Below, piece by piece: positions 33,073-41,426 of a stretch of 64,000 nt of DNA. The stretch is from Streptomyces sp. NBC_00286 (GTDB taxonomy: Bacteria; Actinomycetota; Actinomycetes; Streptomycetales; Streptomycetaceae). The notes below the pieces were generated by a model, which was not told the origin of the DNA, ran no database searches, and saw only the letters and a program-made list of their open reading frames with translations. A program made the translations under genes and the position numbers. Within the stretch, counting starts at the first letter, position 1; each line of letters begins with the position of its first letter. The DNA is taken from contig NZ_CP108054.1 in NCBI RefSeq assembly GCF_036173125.1, forward strand, positions 868,001-932,000, read 5' to 3'.

Positions 33073-34662
33073 TCAGCCCGGAGGGTGTCGCTCCTCGCTG
33101 GGGCCGCCAGGTTCGGCCGCCGTACGGGGGTGGTCCGGGGTTCGCTCCGGAGTGGTCGTGGTGTCGGGAGGTGCGGGCTGCCGGAGCTTCTTGCGGAGGC
33201 TGAGGAGGGGTACGGCGACCGCGAAGACGACGACGAAGGCGAGCAGCGTGGCGGAGACGGGGCGGCCCAGGAAGCCGGTCACGTCGCCGTCGAACATCCG
33301 CATCGAGCGCCGGAACTCTGTCTCCAGCAGGTTGCCGAGCACGAAGGCGAGGACGAGCGGGCCGGGCGGCAATCCGACCTTCTTCATCAGGTAGCCGACG
33401 ACGCCGAGCACGACCACGGCGAGCATGTCGAACATGCTGGAGCGGATCGTGTAGACGCCGATCATGGTGATGAGCACGGTCAGCGGCGCCAGGACGCTGG
33501 CCCGGACGCGCAGCACGCGGACGAACAGCCCGATCAGCGGCATGCTGAGGATGATCAGGAACAGGTTCCCGATGTACATGGAGTCGATGACGCCCCAGAA
33601 CACCTCGGGATGTTCGTCGATCATCTGCGGGCCCGGGGTCACGCCCGCCAGCAGCAGGGCGCCGAACATGACGGCCATGGTCGCGTTGGCCGGGATGCCG
33701 AGGGTGAGCAGCGGGATGAACGAGGAGGTGGCGGCGGTGTTGTTGGCCGCCTCCGGGCCCGCGACCCCCTCGATCGCGCCCTTGCCGAACCGCTCGGGCG
33801 TCCTGGAGGAGCGTTTCTCGACCGTGTACGCGACCATCGAGGACATCGTGGCGCCGCCGCCGGGAAGGATGCCGAGGAAGAAGCCCACCACCGTCCCTCG
33901 GGCGATCGCCCACCTCGACTGCAGGAACTCCGCCCGGCTGGGCCGGGCGCGGCCGACGCGGGGCTTCGGCGGGGCGCCCTGGCGGAGGCGTTCGAGGCTG
34001 TGCAGGATCTCGCCGATGCCGAACAGGCCCATGGCGAGGATGACGAAGTCGAGCCCGTCGGCGAGTTGGTCGCTGCCGAACGTGTAGCGAGCGCTGCCCA
34101 GGAGCGGGTCGCGGCCCACGGTGGCGAGCAGCAGCCCGATGCTGCCCGCCAGGAGGCTGCGGCGCAGGGATCCGGTGCTCAGGGTGGAGATCATCAGGAT
34201 GCCGAGCAGCGCGAGCGCGGCGTACTCCGGCGGGCCGAAGGCCAGAGCCCAGCCCGCCACCAACGGGGCCGCCACGGTCAGTCCGACGATGCCTACGGTG
34301 CCGCCGATGAAGGAACCGATCGCGGCGATGCCGAGCGCGGATCCGGCCCGGCCCGTACGGGCCATCTCGTAGCCGTCGATGGCGGTCACCACCGTCGAGG
34401 CCTCTCCGGGCAGGCGGAGCAGCACCGAGGTGACCGTGCCGCCGTACTGGGCGCCGTAGAAGATGCCGGCGAGCAGGATGATCGCCGAGGCCGGTTCGAG
34501 GGTGTACGTGACCGGCAGCAGGATGGCGATGGTGGCGGCCGGGCCGAGGCCGGGCAGCACGCCGACCAGCATGCCGAGTGTCACCCCGATCAGGCAGTAC
34601 AGCAGGTTCTGCGGCTCGAAGACCACGCCGAAGCCGTCCAGAGCGGGAGTGAGGAAGTCCAT
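33073..34662 (-). CDS. tctA: Tripartite tricarboxylate transporter, large membrane subunit TctA
   Basis: A 529-residue permease of the TTT family with about twelve TM segments. Recognisable are the first glycine-rich loop VTLGMLVGVLPGLGPAATIAILLPVTYTLEP, GGTVTSVLLRLPGEASTV, and the second repeat VVGFFLGILPGGGATMSSMVAYTVEKR with GPEAANNTAATSSFIPLLTLGIPANATMAVMFGALL. It works with TctB and the binding protein TctC encoded just upstream. Neighbouring genes (glucarate dehydratase remnant, kdgD) suggest a sugar diacid such as glucarate as substrate. Confidence 0.9.
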   Translation of the reverse strand: MDFLTPALDGFGVVFEPQNLLYCLIGVTLGMLVGVLPGLGPAATIAILLPVTYTLEPASAIILLAGIFYGAQYGGTVTSVLLRLPGEASTVVTAIDGYEMARTGRAGSALGIAAIGSFIGGTVGIVGLTVAAPLVAGWALAFGPPEYAALALLGILMISTLSTGSLRRSLLAGSIGLLLATVGRDPLLGSARYTFGSDQLADGLDFVILAMGLFGIGEILHSLERLRQGAPPKPRVGRARPSRAEFLQSRWAIARGTVVGFFLGILPGGGATMSSMVAYTVEKRSSRTPERFGKGAIEGVAGPEAANNTAATSSFIPLLTLGIPANATMAVMFGALLLAGVTPGPQMIDEHPEVFWGVIDSMYIGNLFLIILSMPLIGLFVRVLRVRASVLAPLTVLITMIGVYTIRSSMFDMLAVVVLGVVGYLMKKVGLPPGPLVLAFVLGNLLETEFRRSMRMFDGDVTGFLGRPVSATLLAFVVVFAVAVPLLSLRKKLRQPAPPDTTTTPERTPDHPRTAAEPGGPSEERHPPG

Positions 34663-34686
34663 CGGATTCTCACAGGTGTTGAGGGA

Positions 34687-35124
34687 TCAGAACGCGACGA
34701 GATGAGGCAGCGAGACGCCCAGCGCGACGATGAAGAGCAGATACGACGCTGCACACGCGGCCACTGCCACGGCCAGGCTGAGCCGCCAGCTGTCCCGGCC
34801 GAAGCCGCGCATCCACAGCACCAGCAGGAGCACCGTCATGACCTCGAAGCCCACCCGCTCGATGAGCAGGGTGTACGCGACCAGCGACAGGGCGCCCAGG
34901 GCCACCACGGCGGTTTGCCGGCTGAACGGCTCCTGCTCGGTGTCCGCGCCGGGATTGAGGAGCAGCGAGGCGGACAGCGTCACCATGGCGAGGCTCACGA
35001 TCAGGGGCCACAGCCCGGGGCCGGGGTCCGCGGGCGAACCCAACCCCATCGATACGGCCGCCAGGGCGGCGAGGGCGCCGATGCCGAGCGGCACCAGCGC
35101 CCCCAGTCGTGCCTGGGTCCTCAT
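34687..35124 (-). CDS. tctB: Tripartite tricarboxylate transporter, small membrane subunit TctB
   Basis: A 145-residue membrane protein with four hydrophobic segments, including ALAAVSMGLGSPADPGPGLWPLIVSLAMVTLSASLLL, where the GPGLWP motif typifies TctB. It lies between tctC (2 bp away) and tctA (24 bp away). Confidence 0.85.
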   Translation of the reverse strand: MRTQARLGALVPLGIGALAALAAVSMGLGSPADPGPGLWPLIVSLAMVTLSASLLLNPGADTEQEPFSRQTAVVALGALSLVAYTLLIERVGFEVMTVLLLVLWMRGFGRDSWRLSLAVAVAACAASYLLFIVALGVSLPHLVAF

Positions 35125-35126
35125 GG

Positions 35127-36146
35127 TCAGCCCTCGGTCTTCAGGTCCAGATCGAATTTGTCGATGAGCTCGCCGTAGCGCTTCTTGGCGGTCTCGACCT
35201 GCTTGACGACGGCGTCCGGCGAGGCCTCCCAGCGGCCGATGTAGTTGTTCTCCAGGAACTTGCCGTACTCCGGGTCCTTGAAGGCCTTCTTCAGCGCCGC
35301 TCGCAGCTCGGAGACGACGTTGTCCGGCAGTCCTGCCGGACCGGCGACCCAGCGGCGCTGGTCCACGACGACGTCGTGGCCGGACTCGACAGCGGTGGGC
35401 ACGTCGGGCAGGAAGTCGATGCGCTCCTTGGCGAAAACCGCCAGTGGACGCAGCTTTTCGGACGCGAGATGGGGAGCGGCCTCGGCCACATGGACCGCGC
35501 CGACGTCCACCTGGTTGCCCAGCAGCGCGGTCACCGTGGGCGCGCCGCCGTCGAACGGGATGCCGCCGGCTTTGACGCCGGCGTCGCCGAAGAGGAGAGC
35601 CTGGGCCAGCTCGCTGCCGGTGCCGGCGCCTGTGGTGCCGTACTTGACCGACTTCTTCGCGAGCAGGTCGTCGAGGGTCTCGATGTCCGACTTCGCCGGG
35701 ACGACGAGGACGTAGTCCTCCACGGTCAGCCCGGAGATGACGTCCATGTCGGACATCTTGATGGGGTCATCGTCGACGACGGTGTGCGGGCCGATCGACA
35801 TGAGGGACTGGAAGAGCATGACCAGGCTGTAGCCATCGGGCTTGCGGCCGAGGACCTCTTTGCCGCCCACGGCGCCGTTGGCGCCGGGCTTGTTCTCCAC
35901 CACAACGGACTGTCCCAGGGGGTCCTCCATCGCCTTGGCTGCGGCGCGCGATATCAGGTCGGTGCTGCCGCCCGGGTCGTTGGGCGCGGTCCACTCCACG
36001 GTCTTGGTGGGATAGTTCTCGGCGTCTTCGCCGCTTCCCCCGCCGCCCTGGACCCCTCCGCACGAGGTGAGGGCGAGCAGCGCAGCGGCGCAGACAGCCG
36101 CGCCGGCGAGGTGCCGCCCCTGGCGCAGTCGGGCCTGGAACATCAT
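35127..36146 (-). CDS. tctC: Tripartite tricarboxylate transporter binding protein TctC (Bug family)
   Basis: A 339-residue solute receptor. The signal ends in a lipobox-like LALTSCGG, so it is probably a lipoprotein. The mature part shows Bug-family features: YPTKTVEWTAPNDPGGSTDLISR, VVVENKPGANGAVGG, KPDGYSLVMLFQS, YGTTGAGTGSELAQALLF, and VDVGAVHVAEAAPHL. It is the first intact gene of the tctCBA operon, directly downstream of the gudD remnant. Confidence 0.9.
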   Translation of the reverse strand: MMFQARLRQGRHLAGAAVCAAALLALTSCGGVQGGGGSGEDAENYPTKTVEWTAPNDPGGSTDLISRAAAKAMEDPLGQSVVVENKPGANGAVGGKEVLGRKPDGYSLVMLFQSLMSIGPHTVVDDDPIKMSDMDVISGLTVEDYVLVVPAKSDIETLDDLLAKKSVKYGTTGAGTGSELAQALLFGDAGVKAGGIPFDGGAPTVTALLGNQVDVGAVHVAEAAPHLASEKLRPLAVFAKERIDFLPDVPTAVESGHDVVVDQRRWVAGPAGLPDNVVSELRAALKKAFKDPEYGKFLENNYIGRWEASPDAVVKQVETAKKRYGELIDKFDLDLKTEG

Positions 36147-36183
36147 TGTTCTCCTTCATGCGTGGGGTTCTGGCCGGCCGGGG

Positions 36184-36583
36184 TCACCACCGCGGGAGCG
36201 GTGGCTGCGTCCAGCCGGTGGGCTTGCGCCGCATGGCCGCGACGTCGTCGCGGCCATGCCCTGCGGCGTCCGGTCGAACCGTTCGTGCGGGCGGGTCGGC
36301 GCATCCCGGGCGGGTTCGACGCCGAGCCCGGGGTGTCGGTGACCTCCGGGCCGCCGTCGGTGAAGGTGCCGGCCAGGGCGCGGACGGCGGCGATCTCCTC
36401 GTCGGGGTGGTCGCGGGTGCCGTAGGTCTCACCGATGCCGGCGACGCCGTCGGAGGTCTCTGTTTCGACGATGCTGCGGGGTGTGTACGGCTGACGCACA
36501 TCGAGGATGTTGAGCAGCGGCGGGTCACTGATGAGGATGGGAGTGACGGTCACCTTGACGGTGCGAGGCGCGCTGCTGAGCAC
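36184..36583 (-). pseudogene. Glucarate dehydratase with an internal deletion and frameshift
   Basis: From ATG 36583 the frame gives VKVTVTPILISDPPLLNILDVRQPYTPRSIVETETSDGVAGIGETYGTRDH, the capping-domain start of glucarate dehydratase. It is followed by short unrelated sequence. In another frame, ending at the stop at 36184-36186, RDDVAAMRRKPTGWTQPPLPRW resembles the family C-terminus. The TIM-barrel with the catalytic Lys and metal ligands (about 300 residues) is missing. The enzyme would have fed kdgD, the next gene upstream. Its loss breaks the glucarate route unless another copy exists elsewhere. Confidence 0.75.
36231..36259. repeat. Perfect 14-bp inverted repeat with 1-nt centre
   Basis: GCATGGCCGCGACG and CGTCGCGGCCATGC flank a single T inside the gudD remnant. 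It is close to a deletion junction and may have promoted it, or it is a chance effect of the GRDDVAAM codons. Confidence 0.7.
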
Positions 36584-36600
36584 GGCGTTCCCTCACTTCC

Positions 36601-37554
36601 TCACTTGCCTGTTGCGAGCGCCAGGCCGGTGTGCAGGAGGGCCTCGAGCTGTCCCAGGTGGTCATGGGCCGGTTCCATCAGGGGTGCGCGGACCGGGCCG
36701 ACCGGGGCTCCGCGGAGCCGGGCCGCCGCCTTGACCAGGGACACCGCATAACCCGTGCCCTGGTCACGCAGTTCGACGAGGGGCAGGTAGAACTCCCTCA
36801 GCAGGTGTTCCATTCTTGGGTGGTCTCCGGCCCGGTGCGCCGCGTAGAAGGCGCCCGCGATCTCGGGTGCGAAGGCGTGGACCGCCGAGGAGTAGGCGGG
36901 GATGCCGATGCTCGCGTATGCCCGTACCTGCATCTCGGCGGTGGCCACGCCGTTGAAGAACAGCCAGTCGCCGGGCGTCACCAGCCGCAGCCGCTGCATC
37001 TGGTCGAGGTCGCCGTGCCCGTCCTTGAGGCCGACGACGCCGTCCACCGTGGCCAGTTCCCTGGCCGCGGCTGTGCTCAGCTTGACCTGCCCGCGCTGGT
37101 AGACGATCAGGGGAAGGGGCGAGCCGCTCGCCACCGCGCGGACATGGTCCACGTATCCGCGCTGCGGGGCGGAGATCAGGTAGTGCGGCATGAGCAGCCC
37201 GGCGTCCGCGCCGGCCCTCTCCGCGAGCCGGGCGAACTGCAGCCCGAGCGACCAGCCGTACCCGACGCCGGCCACCACCGGGACCTGTCCCGCCACGACC
37301 TCGACGGCGGTGCGTACGACGGCGTGGTACTCCTCGGCGGACAGTGAGAAGAACTCTCCGGTTCCGCAGGCGACGAAGACGGCACCCGGGCCGGCGGCGA
37401 GCTGCGCAGCCAGGTGAGTGCGGAAGCCGTCGAGGTCGAGTCCGCCTTCAGTGTTGAAGGATGTCAGCGGGAAGGACAGGACACCCTGCGCCATCCCTTT
37501 GCGCAGCCGATCCGCCGTCTCGCGGTCACGCTCGACATCCCGAGTCGTCTCCAT
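36601..37554 (-). CDS. kdgD: 5-dehydro-4-deoxyglucarate dehydratase (DHDPS family)
   Basis: A 317-residue TIM-barrel lyase starting at ATG 37554. It converts 5-dehydro-4-deoxyglucarate to 2-oxoglutarate semialdehyde with loss of water and CO2. Signatures are GVLSFPLTSFNTEGGLDLDGFRTHL, FVACGTGEFFSLSAEEY (the GTGE loop), LMPHYLISAPQRGYVDHVRAV, LIVYQRGQ (Tyr of the family) and the Schiff-base lysine in VVGLKDGHGD. It is upstream of the gudD remnant and tctCBA on the same strand, and divergent from an IclR regulator. The set resembles a glucarate/galactarate catabolic operon. Confidence 0.9.
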   Translation of the reverse strand: METTRDVERDRETADRLRKGMAQGVLSFPLTSFNTEGGLDLDGFRTHLAAQLAAGPGAVFVACGTGEFFSLSAEEYHAVVRTAVEVVAGQVPVVAGVGYGWSLGLQFARLAERAGADAGLLMPHYLISAPQRGYVDHVRAVASGSPLPLIVYQRGQVKLSTAAARELATVDGVVGLKDGHGDLDQMQRLRLVTPGDWLFFNGVATAEMQVRAYASIGIPAYSSAVHAFAPEIAGAFYAAHRAGDHPRMEHLLREFYLPLVELRDQGTGYAVSLVKAAARLRGAPVGPVRAPLMEPAHDHLGQLEALLHTGLALATGK

Positions 37555-37577
37555 GAGCGCTATCTGTCTCCGTATGT

Positions 37578-37589
37578 AGACAGTTGTCT
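37578..37589. promoter_or_regulatory. Inverted repeat in the kdgD/iclR divergent region
   Basis: AGACAGTTGTCT has 5-bp arms around GT. TGTCT...AGACA also occurs at 37565-37582, giving overlapping half-sites. It lies 24 bp upstream of the kdgD start codon, a likely IclR operator. Confidence 0.5.
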
Positions 37590-37672
37590 CGTGTGGGAGA
37601 GCATGGCTACATGGCTGATAACCGTCAAGCATCGGTGCAAGAATTCTTCGAGTGCATTCGGAAGGGGTGGCG

Positions 37673-38464
37673 ATGAGTGAGCCTGAGGCGGTCAGCGGCG
37701 TACGGGGCGTGAAGTCGGCAGCCCGTACGGTCGAGTTGCTTGAGCTCCTGGCCGCGCGGCAGAACCGGCCCGCCCGGCTGCGGGAACTGAGCGAGGCCCT
37801 CGGCGCCCCACGCAGCAGCGTCTACGCTCTGCTGCGGACCCTGACGGAACACGGCTGGGTCCGCACCGATCCCTCCGGCACGCTCTACAGCGTCGGCATC
37901 CGCGCCCTCCTCGCGGGGACGACCTACCTGGACGCGGACCCTTATCTGCGCATCGTCCAGCCGCTGATCAACGACCTGAGCGCCAAGCTCGACGAGACCA
38001 TCCACTACGGGCGACTGGACCGCACGGACATCGTCTATCTGGCGACGCACGAATCCAGCCAGTACCTCCGCCCCTTCAGCCGGGTCGGCCGCCGGCTCCC
38101 GGCTTTCAGCACGGCACTGGGCAAGGCGCTGCTCGCCGAGCGGCTGGACACCGACCTGGCCGACCATGTTCCCGACACGCTGAAGCCCCTCACGCCGAAC
38201 ACCCACGCCGACCACGACACCCTGATCAAGGACCTGCGGGCCACCGCCGAGCGCGGATACGCCATCGACAACGAGGAGAACTTCGCCGGCGTCGTCTGCT
38301 ACGGATTCTCACTCCGGTTCACCACACCCCCGATCGACGCGATCAGCTGCTCGATCCCCATCGACCGGCTCAACCCCGCGAGAACCGAGGAACTCATCGA
38401 GGCCATGCGGCTCACCCGGCTGTCGATCGAGCGGATGGCGCCGATCGACCACACGATGCCGTAG
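37673..38464 (+). CDS. IclR family transcriptional regulator
   Basis: A 263-residue regulator starting at ATG 37673 after GAAGGGG. The HTH is KSAARTVELLELLAARQNRPARLRELSEALGAPRSSVYALLRTLTEHGWVRTD. The effector domain has TIHYGRLDRTDIVYLATHESS, RRLPAFSTALGKALLA, and a Cys-containing GVVCYGFSLRF. It is divergent from kdgD and probably regulates the sugar-diacid operon (KdgR-like role). Confidence 0.9.
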   Translation: MSEPEAVSGVRGVKSAARTVELLELLAARQNRPARLRELSEALGAPRSSVYALLRTLTEHGWVRTDPSGTLYSVGIRALLAGTTYLDADPYLRIVQPLINDLSAKLDETIHYGRLDRTDIVYLATHESSQYLRPFSRVGRRLPAFSTALGKALLAERLDTDLADHVPDTLKPLTPNTHADHDTLIKDLRATAERGYAIDNEENFAGVVCYGFSLRFTTPPIDAISCSIPIDRLNPARTEELIEAMRLTRLSIERMAPIDHTMP

Positions 38465-38786
38465 GGCGTCCGCCCGACGGGACAGCCGCTGCCCGAACCG
38501 TTGACCAGGCCGGCTGAGACGACCGTGTCCGTGCCATCGCCGCACTTGGCCAGTTCGGGCAGTGCTGGGACTGAGGCAGAGGACCATCACCATCGGCCCA
38601 CTGCCGGCCTCAAGGATCGGGACCTCCAGCGCAACGACTCAGGCGCGCAAGGGACGCCGACTCTCATCGTGGTTCCCTGTCGAGAGCATCCGCCGACTTC
38701 AATCTGGAAGCTCTCCCCTGCTGGAATGCCCGATCGCCCACTCCTGACCATGTTGGACGGCCGTGGGCGGCGCCGATCGCGTCCGT
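38465..38786. other. Intergenic stretch without recognised content
   Basis: Between the IclR stop and the NmrA-like remnant, 322 bp. GC is locally lower and the short open frames show no familiar motif or ribosome site. No hairpin stood out. Confidence 0.4.
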
Positions 38787-39785
38787 CTACAACTTGCCTG
38801 TCCTGAAATCTGCGCTGCTCTTGAGGACCGCGGAGTCCATGCTCCAATTCTCAGGCTGGACCCTCTCCCAGAGACTTCCCTTGCCGAGTTCCCTTCCCAA
38901 CTGGTCTTCGCGGCGGAACCACTCCTCAGCGCTTCTGATCCTGTTGGGGTGGATTTCGTCGAGCAGGGCGTAGTCCCTGGTGATGATTCCGTGCTTCCAC
39001 ACGTTCCAGAAGCCCGTGAAATTGTCGCGGAAGCTCATGGTGCTCTTGTCGTTGGGATCGGCGTTGTATCCGGCAGGGTGATCAGCGATCCCCTTCAGGT
39101 CCGGACTGTTCCAATAGGCGTCCAGATCGGTGTCGATGTACTGGGCCGGATGCCCGGTGACTTTCTCGAATGCCGCAGCCATATCGGTGTAGGTCATGTG
39201 CTCGATGGCGACTTCGAGGTCCATGCCATTGGCCCGTTCCGGGTGGTCGAAGAGCCAGCGTACATAGAATCCGCAGTCTTCGAGAGCGACATGCGGAACG
39301 GCTCCCTTACCAAGCGGAACTCGCCAGGTGACGACGCCGTCCTCGATGCTGGGTTGCATGGGCGTGAGCGGTGAGATCACCATCTCGATGTAGGGACCCG
39401 AGGTGAAGACCGCTGCTCCCATGCGGTCCCTGTTCTTTTCGTTCTGGAACAGTACCCATTCGGCCATGCGGCCTTTTCCGTCATAGTGGCCGGTACGGAA
39501 CCTGGAGTCGTAGCCCGACTTCTTGAGGGCGTAGTCGAGGTTTCCGTAGACGAAGAACTTGATTCCTTCTTCGATCGCTATCTCGTACGCGCGGATGGCC
39601 CAGTAGGTCTCGGCCTTCTCGCCGGTGTTGAACCCGTCGATATTGATGAACGCTCCGTCGCAGCCGCGAAATCCTTCACGCAGCACGTCCTCGTCGGCGA
39701 ATGACCCCTCGAGGATGGAGACGTTGCCGAGCGCGAGGAGAGCCTGGGCCCGGGGGGAGGTGGCATCCGAACCTGCCGTGGCGCG
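38787..39785 (-). pseudogene. NmrA-like NAD(P)-binding protein without its nucleotide-binding N-terminus
   Basis: The frame contains DATSPRAQALLALGNVSILEGSFADEDVLREGFRGCDGAFINIDGF, YEIAIEEGIKFFVYGNLDYALKKSGYD, FRTGHYDGKGRMAEW and a long C-terminal half ending SADFRTGKL. That is most of an NmrA/HSCARG-type NADPH-sensor protein of about 330 residues. The first 40 residues with the GxxGxxG dinucleotide loop are missing and replaced, out of frame, by a DUF1330 fragment. A GTG at 39686 could start a shortened protein but no good ribosome site precedes it. Codon use is less GC-biased than in neighbours (AAG/GAA, ATA-rich), hinting at transfer from another source. Confidence 0.7.
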
Positions 39786-39958
39786 AGGTCACCGACTACA
39801 TTGTCTCGGAAACGACCAAACGCCACCATGCGGCCACCATATTGCGGAGCCACTTCGGGCAAACGGCTGAAATACGCAAGGTATTTCTCTACGTTGACCA
39901 CGTCGAACATGTTCAGGGCGTAAAACGTCTTCTTCTGCGAATTCTCACTCATTCCCAA
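39786..39958 (-). pseudogene. Truncated DUF1330 protein
   Basis: ATG 39958 begins MGMSENSQKKTFYALNMFDVVNVEKYLAYFSRLPEVAPQYGGRMVAFGRF, the first strand, helix and strand of a DUF1330/YciI-like ferredoxin-fold protein of usually about 100 residues. After roughly 58 residues it runs into the NmrA-like remnant in the wrong frame. The promoter with two TetR palindromes lies about 230 bp upstream. Confidence 0.6.
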
Positions 39959-40004
39959 TACCTCTCCGGTCTCAGGAAACTGGCGTTCGCTGCCCTAGGC
40001 GGGC

Positions 40005-40090
40005 GCGGGGAGTCGGCAGCAGGGCGCCGGCATTGTTGCTGACGATGGTGACGTCGGTCGCGATGTGCGCCACCTCGGAGACCGACTGCG
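40005..40090 (-). pseudogene. Short-chain dehydrogenase fragment (NNAG region)
   Basis: The minus frame reads SVSEVAHIATDVTIVSNNAGALLP, the strand 4 and NNAG motif of an SDR. Nothing further of the gene remains on either side. A second SDR scrap with the same region is present at 44750-44880. Confidence 0.5.
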
Positions 40091-40190
40091 AAGAAAGCAC
40101 TTCCGGCACTCGGGTGAATACTGAATCCACCGGAAAACCTGCTGGATACATTACGAAACCGCACGCGATCACCCTTCGGTCCGCGACGAG

Positions 40191-40227
40191 AAACCGATCG
40201 GTTCCGTCATCGTAAACCGATCGGTTT
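40191..40227. promoter_or_regulatory. Tandem pair of TetR operators
   Basis: AAACCGATCGGTTC (40191-40204) and the perfect AAACCGATCGGTTT (40214-40227) are 23 bp apart centre to centre. The pair and its flanks (GAG before, CCGTCATCGT between) closely match the pair at 44900-44937. It lies upstream of the SDR/DUF1330/NmrA remnants. Confidence 0.8.
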
Positions 40228-40408
40228 TCGCGCGCAAGTCTGGGCGAAGACGGTACACGCAGGGGCCTCGCGGTTCGCCGCTGGTTTGCAGCTGGGCGCT
40301 CCGGCGGCATCTGGCCGTGCCGGCGCCTCCCTGCCCTGGCTACCTGTGGCAGACCTCAGGGAACCGCCTCGGTGCCACCTTGGCCTCGTGTGCTGCGGAA
40401 ACCAGCCG

Positions 40409-41371
40409 TCAGAGGTCGAGGACCAGGCGGTTGCCCTTGGCTCGGGAGACGCAGATCATCATGGTGTCGCCTGCGGCGCGCTCCTGGGCGTCCAGGACCG
40501 AGTCGCGGTGGTCGATCTCCCCGGACAACACCTTCGTCTCGCAGGTTCCGCAGATTCCTTCCTCACACGATGTCATCACCGGCACACCGGCACCTTCGAC
40601 GGCCTCAAGAATGGACATGTCCTCAGAGACCATCAGCTTTCTGCCGGACTGGGCCAGCTCGACCTCGAAGCTGCTCTGCGGCCCGGCGGTGGCGTCCTTC
40701 TTCGGGGCGAAGCGCTCCAGGTGCAGAGATCCGCTCGGCCACTTCTCGCAGCCGGCCTCGACAGCCGCAAGCAGCGGTTCCGGACCGCAGGCGTAGACGG
40801 CTGTCTTCCGCTGCGGCTTGCCGAGTAGCGAAGGCAGGTCCAGCAGCCCGTACTCGTCCTGGGGCCGCAGGCTCACCCGATTTCCGTAGGCCCGCTGCAG
40901 GGTCTCGCCGAACGCCATCGAAGCTCGGGTGCGGCCCCCGTAGAGGAGGCGCCAGTCCGCGCGGGTCGCGTTGACCGCTGCCAGCATGGGCAGAATGGGG
41001 GTGATCCCGATGCCGCCCGCGATGAACAAGTACTTCTTGGCCTTCACGAGCGGAAAGTGGTTGCGTGGCCCGCTGATGCGCACCGACTCACCTTCGGCGA
41101 GCCCGTCGTGCACGTGACTCGAACCGCCGCGGCTTTCCGGTTCACGCAGCACCGCGACCTGAAGACGGGACCGGTCCCCCGGGTCCCCGCACAGTGAATA
41201 CTGCCGGACCAGGTCGGCTCGCAATATCAGGTCGATGTGTGCTCCCGGCTGCCATTCCGGCAGTGGACGGCCTTCCGGGTCGCGCAGCGTCAGCAGCACG
41301 ACGCCTTCGGCCATCGTTTCCTTACGTTCCAATACGAGGTCGAGCTCGACTTCGGTGCTGAGAGGGCTCAT
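40409..41371 (-). CDS. PDR/VanB-family flavin and [2Fe-2S] reductase
   Basis: A 320-residue phthalate-dioxygenase-reductase-type protein starting at ATG 41371. It has a flavin domain (WQPGAHIDLIL, RQYSLCGDP), an NAD domain (YLFIAGGIGITPILPML, VYACGPEPLL) and a C-terminal [2Fe-2S] domain with CEEGICGTCETKVL and a distal Cys in MMICVSRAKG. Usually such proteins serve Rieske oxygenases, but the gene upstream (55-bp gap, same strand) is a dehalogenase-like iron-sulfur protein. Catabolic reductive dehalogenases carry this same module fused at their C-terminus, so this is probably the electron donor of that protein. Confidence 0.85.
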   Translation of the reverse strand: MSPLSTEVELDLVLERKETMAEGVVLLTLRDPEGRPLPEWQPGAHIDLILRADLVRQYSLCGDPGDRSRLQVAVLREPESRGGSSHVHDGLAEGESVRISGPRNHFPLVKAKKYLFIAGGIGITPILPMLAAVNATRADWRLLYGGRTRASMAFGETLQRAYGNRVSLRPQDEYGLLDLPSLLGKPQRKTAVYACGPEPLLAAVEAGCEKWPSGSLHLERFAPKKDATAGPQSSFEVELAQSGRKLMVSEDMSILEAVEGAGVPVMTSCEEGICGTCETKVLSGEIDHRDSVLDAQERAAGDTMMICVSRAKGNRLVLDL

Positions 41372-41426
41372 GATCCGCCTTTCCTTTCTCACAGTGATGA
41401 TTCGGTGATGCTTTCTTCCTGACCGA

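Noticed and set aside
32857..35178. 773-codon plus-strand frame opposite tctABC
   Set aside because: Composition typical of an antisense shadow; the minus-strand transporter genes are clear.
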